Shown here: one piece after another, positions 51,473-55,221 of the stretch
How positions within the stretch are numbered: the first letter of the stretch is position 1
Layout of the letters: each line of letters begins with the position of its first letter
NCBI RefSeq assembly: GCF_030269515.1
Contig: NZ_BSTM01000041.1
Coordinates: 1-55,221, forward strand
DNA length: 55,221 nucleotides
Direction: 5' to 3'
Source of the DNA: Actinomadura sp. NBRC 104412
Lineage (GTDB): Bacteria; Actinomycetota; Actinomycetes; Streptosporangiales; Streptosporangiaceae
Notes under the pieces: generated by a model
What the model was told of the DNA's origin: nothing
Database searches by the model: none
The model's input: only the letters and a program-made list of their open reading frames with translations
Made by a program: the position numbers and the translations under genes

Positions 51473-51563
51473 CATGGGATCGGGACAGGTCCGAACCCTT
51501 TCATATGAGACAGATTCCTTGGCGGACGTCAATATCGCTGCGGACACCCCCCGGAGGTAAGTG

Positions 51564-53357
51564 ATGGACCTGTTCGCGATACCCGAGACGCTGGCCGAAC
51601 GGCGGGATGACGGCTCGGTCGTGCTGACTTCGGCCCTGCCGTTGGGGTCGTACTGGACGAACATGGTCGAGCCGTTTCGCGACACGGCGAGCGCCCATCC
51701 GGACCGGCTGCTTGCGGCGGACCGTGTCGGGGACGGCTGGCGGCGGGTAACCTACGGTGAGGCGGCGCGGCAGGTGGACGGGCTGGCCCAGGCCCTGCTG
51801 GATCGGGAGGCCGCCGGCCGCCCGGTGATGATCCTGTCGGGCAACTCGGTCGAGCACCTGCTGCTCACGCTGGCCTGCTACACGGCCGGGTCGCCGGTGG
51901 TGCCGGTGAGCACGGCGTACTCGCTGCTGGACGGCTCGCACGCCAAGCTGCGCCACATGGCCGCGCTGACCGAGCCCGCCGTCGTGTTCGCCGACGACCC
52001 GGATGCCTACCACGACGCGCTCGACGTCGTGCGCGGCATGACCGGCGCCCAGGTCATCGCCGGCCGGGAAGAGTTGGCGCGGTGGGCGTCGACACCATCG
52101 ACGGCGGCCGTGGCGGAACGGCTCGCCGCGCTGGACGGTGACTCCGTGGCCAAGATCCTGTTCACCTCGGGGTCGACCGGCCTGCCCAAGGGTGTGATCA
52201 ACACTCAGCGGATGCTGTGCGCCAACCAGCGGATGCTCCAGCGCATCTGGCCGTTCCTGACCGGGGAACCGCCGGTGCTGCTGGACTGGCTGCCCTGGAG
52301 CCACACCTTCGGCGGCAACCACAACCTCGGGCTGGCCCTGGCCAACGGCGGCACCATCTACATCGACGATGGCCGTCCCGGCCCGCAGATGATCGAACGC
52401 ACGATCCGGAACCTGGCCGACGTTCACCCCACCGTGTACTTCAACGTTCCCGCTGGATACGCCTCGCTACTGCCGCACCTGGAGGCCGACCGCAGCCTGG
52501 CCGAGGCGTTCTTCGCCCGGATGCGGTTCGTGTTCTTCGCCGCGGCGGCGCTGCCGCAGACGTTGTGGGACGGGCTGTCGAAGCTCGCCGCGTCGGTGGG
52601 GTCGGCGGCGCCGATGACCACCTCCTGGGGCTGCACGGAGACCGCACCGGCCGCCACCTCCGCCTACTTCCCCTCCGGCCGCAGCGACTGCATCGGCGTC
52701 CCGCTGCCCGGGGTGTCGATCAAGCTGGCGCCGGTCGGGCCGAAACTGGAGATCCGGGTGAAGGGGCCCGCGGTCACCCCCGGCTACCACCGGGCGGCCG
52801 AGGTGACCGCGGCGGCCTTCGACCAGGAGGGCTACTACCGCACCGGCGACGCCGTCCAGATGGTGAACCCGGACGATCCTGGGGCCGGGCTGGTGTTCGA
52901 CGGCCGTATCAGCGAGGACTTCAAGCTGTCCACCGGCACCTGGGTCAGCGCGGGCACCCTGCGCGCGGCCCTGCTGGCCTGCTCGCACGGGCTGATCCAG
53001 GACGCGGTGCTCACCGGCCACGACCGTGACCACATCGGCGCGCTGTGCTGGCTCAACCCCGCCGTCGCCCGCAAGGTCGCCGGAACCGACGAAGGCTTGA
53101 CCTCCTCACTCGCCGTCCGCGACGCGCTCGCCGCCGCGCTGGCCCGGCTGAACACCGGTGCCACCGGCAGTTCCCGCCGCATCACCCGGGCCCTGATCCT
53201 GGACGAACCCGCCTCTCTGGCCGAGGGCGAGATCACCGACAAGGGCTACATCAACCAGCGCGCCGTCCTCGACCGCAGGGCACACCTGGTCGATCTCCTG
53301 CACACCGAACCCGTCCCGGAACAAGTAATCCTCCCCGCGCCTCAGATCGGCGGCTGA
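51564..53357 (+). CDS. Feruloyl-CoA-synthase-like AMP-forming ligase
   Basis: 597 residues. P-loop LFTSGSTGLPKGVINT, LPWSHTFGGNHNLGLALANGGT, A5-type TSWGCTETAP, hinge GYYRTGDAVQMVNPDDP and the C-terminal EGEITDKGYINQRAVL, the last being characteristic of feruloyl/trans-cinnamoyl-CoA synthases rather than general fatty-acid ligases. Activates a hydroxycinnamate or similar acid. ATG 51564 sits 6 nt after GGAGG; a GTG 3 nt earlier is less well spaced. It is intact, although the thiolase upstream is broken and no enoyl-CoA hydratase is nearby. Confidence 0.87.
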   Translation: MDLFAIPETLAERRDDGSVVLTSALPLGSYWTNMVEPFRDTASAHPDRLLAADRVGDGWRRVTYGEAARQVDGLAQALLDREAAGRPVMILSGNSVEHLLLTLACYTAGSPVVPVSTAYSLLDGSHAKLRHMAALTEPAVVFADDPDAYHDALDVVRGMTGAQVIAGREELARWASTPSTAAVAERLAALDGDSVAKILFTSGSTGLPKGVINTQRMLCANQRMLQRIWPFLTGEPPVLLDWLPWSHTFGGNHNLGLALANGGTIYIDDGRPGPQMIERTIRNLADVHPTVYFNVPAGYASLLPHLEADRSLAEAFFARMRFVFFAAAALPQTLWDGLSKLAASVGSAAPMTTSWGCTETAPAATSAYFPSGRSDCIGVPLPGVSIKLAPVGPKLEIRVKGPAVTPGYHRAAEVTAAAFDQEGYYRTGDAVQMVNPDDPGAGLVFDGRISEDFKLSTGTWVSAGTLRAALLACSHGLIQDAVLTGHDRDHIGALCWLNPAVARKVAGTDEGLTSSLAVRDALAAALARLNTGATGSSRRITRALILDEPASLAEGEITDKGYINQRAVLDRRAHLVDLLHTEPVPEQVILPAPQIGG

Positions 53358-53370
53358 GCCCACGGCCGCC
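53349..53370. terminator. Short hairpin at the end of the CoA ligase gene
   Basis: GGCGGC (53349-53354) and GCCGCC (53365-53370) can pair around a 10-nt loop that includes the stop codon. It is a modest terminator candidate. Confidence 0.3.
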
Positions 53371-53475
53371 ACCGGCTCAACGCCAATCGATCACCCTGCC
53401 GTCCAGGGCTGGGACCGGCGACCCGTACGGACATGGGGTCAGCGTCACCGAGCCGGGCCCGGTCGCGCGATCGCC

Positions 53476-54337
53476 CTACCGCTCGGGCTCGGTGGCTGAG
53501 CCGCGTAGCGCCGACAGGTCCCTGAGCTGCCGGAACGAGGTGATGCCGACCCTGTGAAAGATGTTGCGCAGTGGGCGAGGGTGCGCGGGCTGATGAACAG
53601 GCCACGCGGCGCTTGGAGGTGGCAGCGCCCGCGACCAGGCGGGCGATGTACGCCTCCCGAGTGGTGAGGTCGTCGATGCAGCCCGACGCGCGCAACTCGG
53701 CGGCGGCGCGGGCGGCGAAAACCGTCATGCCGATGTCGGACAGCCGCTCGTGGGCGGTGCACAGCTCCCGGCTGGCGTCACGCCGCCTGCCTTGATGGCG
53801 CAACCACTCGCCGTAGAGCAGGTGGTACGGGGTGAACGTGCTCGCCTCAAGGTGTCCGACGGCCGTGCGGAAGTCGTCCTCGTAACCGGTGACGAGCGCG
53901 CGGGCGTAGGCGGCGACGCCCAATGCCCACGGTGTGTCGCTGCTCTCGGTGCGTTCGGTGAGTTCCGCCAGCGCCGTCGCGGCCGCGTCGTCCTCGCCGC
54001 AGCGGACCCGCGGCCTCGACAAGTTCCGGCAGTGCGATCGCGGCGACGAACGGGTCCCCGCCCCGGCCGCGGCGAGGGCCGCCGGGTAGTAGGCGAGTCC
54101 GTTGCTCAGGACGGCCGTGGCCCAGTCGGCCTTGGTGATCGTCTGCCTGGCGCCACTCGCGGTTGCCTCGGCGGTGAACGACCTGACCAACGCCCGCGCT
54201 TCGGCCGGACGGCCGCGGAGCGCGGCAAGGTGCAACTGCGGATACGCCAGCGGAGCCAAGCCGACCGCGTCCGCCACCGCCTCCTCCTTGGCGATCGCCG
54301 AGGAGGAGGCGCCGACCAGGAATCGGAACCGTCCCAA
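53476..54337 (-). pseudogene. LuxR-family (large ATPase-type) regulator remnant with several frameshifts
   Basis: The main frame holds TPR-like helical text (EALAYPQLHLA-type PLAYPQLHLAALRGRPAEARAL, ERTESSDTPWALGVAAYARALV, YGEWLRHQGRRRDASRELCTAHERL) and the start of a LuxR HTH (DLTTREAYIARLVAGAATSK). The HTH continues in a second frame (LFISPRTLAH) and ends in a third (LRNIFHRVGITSFRQLRDLSALRG) at a TAG, 53476-53478. Another frame break is seen around 54010-54060. The N-terminal ATPase part is absent. Confidence 0.8.
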
Positions 54338-54546
54338 GGGACTGCCCCATCACATGATCACGGGACAGTCCCCAACGGTCGGCTAGCCGCTGTGCCCTCC
54401 AAGCCGTGGGACAGGAGCTCGGTGGAGCGATCAACGCTCGAACGCCGACCTTGCGTGCCACGAGCATCAGCCCTGCCGCGAACTCTCCGGCATGCTCCGC
54501 GGCCCTGTCGACGTGGCCACGCGCACACGAAACGGAGGAGCAGGCC

Positions 54547-54831
54547 ATGACCACAACCCTCGCCGAACGCGTCACCGGGCATCTACAGATTGTCGTGAAT
54601 CGCCCGCCGCTGCCGTCGTCCGAGCCGTGCGCGACCTCGATGTCCCGCAGTCGGCCCGCGGCAGGTCAGAACGCCACGGTGACCGCGTACGTCACCTGCC
54701 ACATCCAGGCGCCGTTTGGCATGTCCAGGACACCGGCCCGCCGGATCGGGCCATTGCCGAATAGCCCTCATCAAGGCACTCGCCGATCCCACCCGCATTC
54801 AGATCGTGTCCCTGCCGGCAACGGCCGATGA
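54547..54831 (+). other. Uncertain small ORF with a good ribosome site
   Basis: GGAGGAG lies 7 nt before ATG 54547, and the frame is open for 94 codons (MTTTLAERVTGHLQ...). The later part does not look protein-like and overlaps an ArsR-like remnant in another frame. It may be the 5' end of a lost gene. No family recognised. Confidence 0.2.
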
Positions 54832-54930
54832 CCGTCAGAGAGACCGTCAAGAAGGTCCAGGTAGGCCAATCCACGGTTCCGCGCACCTCAAAGTGCTGGC
54901 AGACGCATCAACGCACCACCGAGTGCAAGA
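54770..54930 (+). pseudogene. ArsR-type HTH regulator remnant
   Basis: One frame gives IALIKALADPTRIQIVSL (the first helices of ArsR proteins), then after a shift VRETVKKVQVGQSTV (recognition helix), then back to HLKVLADAS. The order is right for an ArsR repressor but the frame changes at least twice in 160 nt. Confidence 0.6.
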
Positions 54931-55221
54931 CCGTGGACATGAGCGTACCGGTATCGGTTATGTGGGCCGGTCCTGGTCGGCGTCGGCCTTCGGCGCGTAC
55001 AGCGTCGCCGTCTACTGTCCTCTCGGTAGAGGAGCCAGCAGCCGACCGCCGGGATAACCGATATGACGACGCGAATACAACGGCAGAAAAGCTTGGCCGC
55101 GTCCAGGCGGGTGGTGTATGAGAAGGCCACCTCGCGATCTATTGATTAGTTAAGCACTGATTGCCTCAATTGTCACATCAGCATCATTGGTGTCGCTTTC
55201 GTGGCCGACTTTCTGGCAGGC
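54931..55221. other. No recognisable feature
   Basis: About 290 nt to the window end. The last 90 nt are clearly AT-richer than the rest of the window. I see no gene, hairpin or repeat that I can support. Confidence 0.4.

Overview
The window looks like chromosome of a high-GC Gram-positive actinomycete. The support is a very GC-rich third codon position throughout, many GTG and some TTG starts, ATGA/GTGA stop-start overlaps, lipobox substrate-binding proteins and an F420/flavin-type LLM oxidoreductase. A Streptosporangiales/Actinomadura-like host is my guess and is not shown by the sequence. No tRNA, rRNA or CRISPR array was seen.

Layout. (1) 1-1516: an IS110-family element. (2) 1592-14268: an eight-gene leftward operon (taurine/nitrate-type ABC transporter, HyuA/HyuB ATP-dependent hydantoinase-type enzyme, redoxin, haloalkane-dehalogenase-like hydrolase, coniferyl-aldehyde-type dehydrogenase), divergent from a rightward fumarylacetoacetase-family hydrolase, CoA ligase and GntR regulator. 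TGTACA-type dyads lie in both control regions. (3) 14269-18400: a DoxX protein, an NTF2-like protein divergent from a LysR regulator, then a scrap zone of gene fragments (a ferredoxin reductase piece, a broken livG, a quinone-reductase/ArsR chimera) around one intact livF. (4) 18414-26661: a leftward branched-chain-amino-acid-type (Liv) transporter operon whose livH is frameshifted, with IclR, a CoA ligase and TetR. (5) 26765-33904: a tightly coupled aromatic ring-hydroxylation and ring-cleavage operon: C-C bond hydrolase, LigA/LigB-type extradiol dioxygenase, Rieske ferredoxin, Rieske oxygenase alpha and beta, dihydrodiol dehydrogenase, LLM oxidoreductase, ferredoxin reductase. (6) 33983-49164: two paralogous multi-pass permeases bracketing a gamma-glutamyltransferase-like enzyme, RidA, an aldehyde dehydrogenase, a heme-oxygenase-like diiron protein with its own Rieske/reductase/Rieske set, an MFS exporter, a PucR/CdaR regulator, a GlcG/HbpS protein and an amidase. 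(7) 49411-55221: a decaying zone with a MacB-like ABC exporter remnant carrying three 268-bp tandem repeats, a deleted thiolase, an intact feruloyl-CoA-synthase-like ligase, and LuxR and ArsR remnants.

How it fits together. Three near-identical 16-bp sites flank the TetR gene, in front of both the CoA-ligase/Liv side and the ring-cleavage operon, so uptake, activation and ring opening are probably one regulon. The order hydrolase - LigA - LigB - Rieske ferredoxin recalls carbazole-type carC-Ba-Bb-Ac clusters. Together with GGT, RidA and amidase genes nearby, a nitrogen-containing aromatic substrate is plausible but unproven.

The most interesting candidate system is 39606-42403. A PqqC/CADD-like heme-oxygenase-like diiron protein with a full metal-ligand set is followed by a Rieske ferredoxin, a ferredoxin reductase and a second, bc1-like Rieske protein, with no classical oxygenase alpha subunit in that block. 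This suggests a multicomponent diiron oxygenase fed by a dedicated Rieske electron chain.
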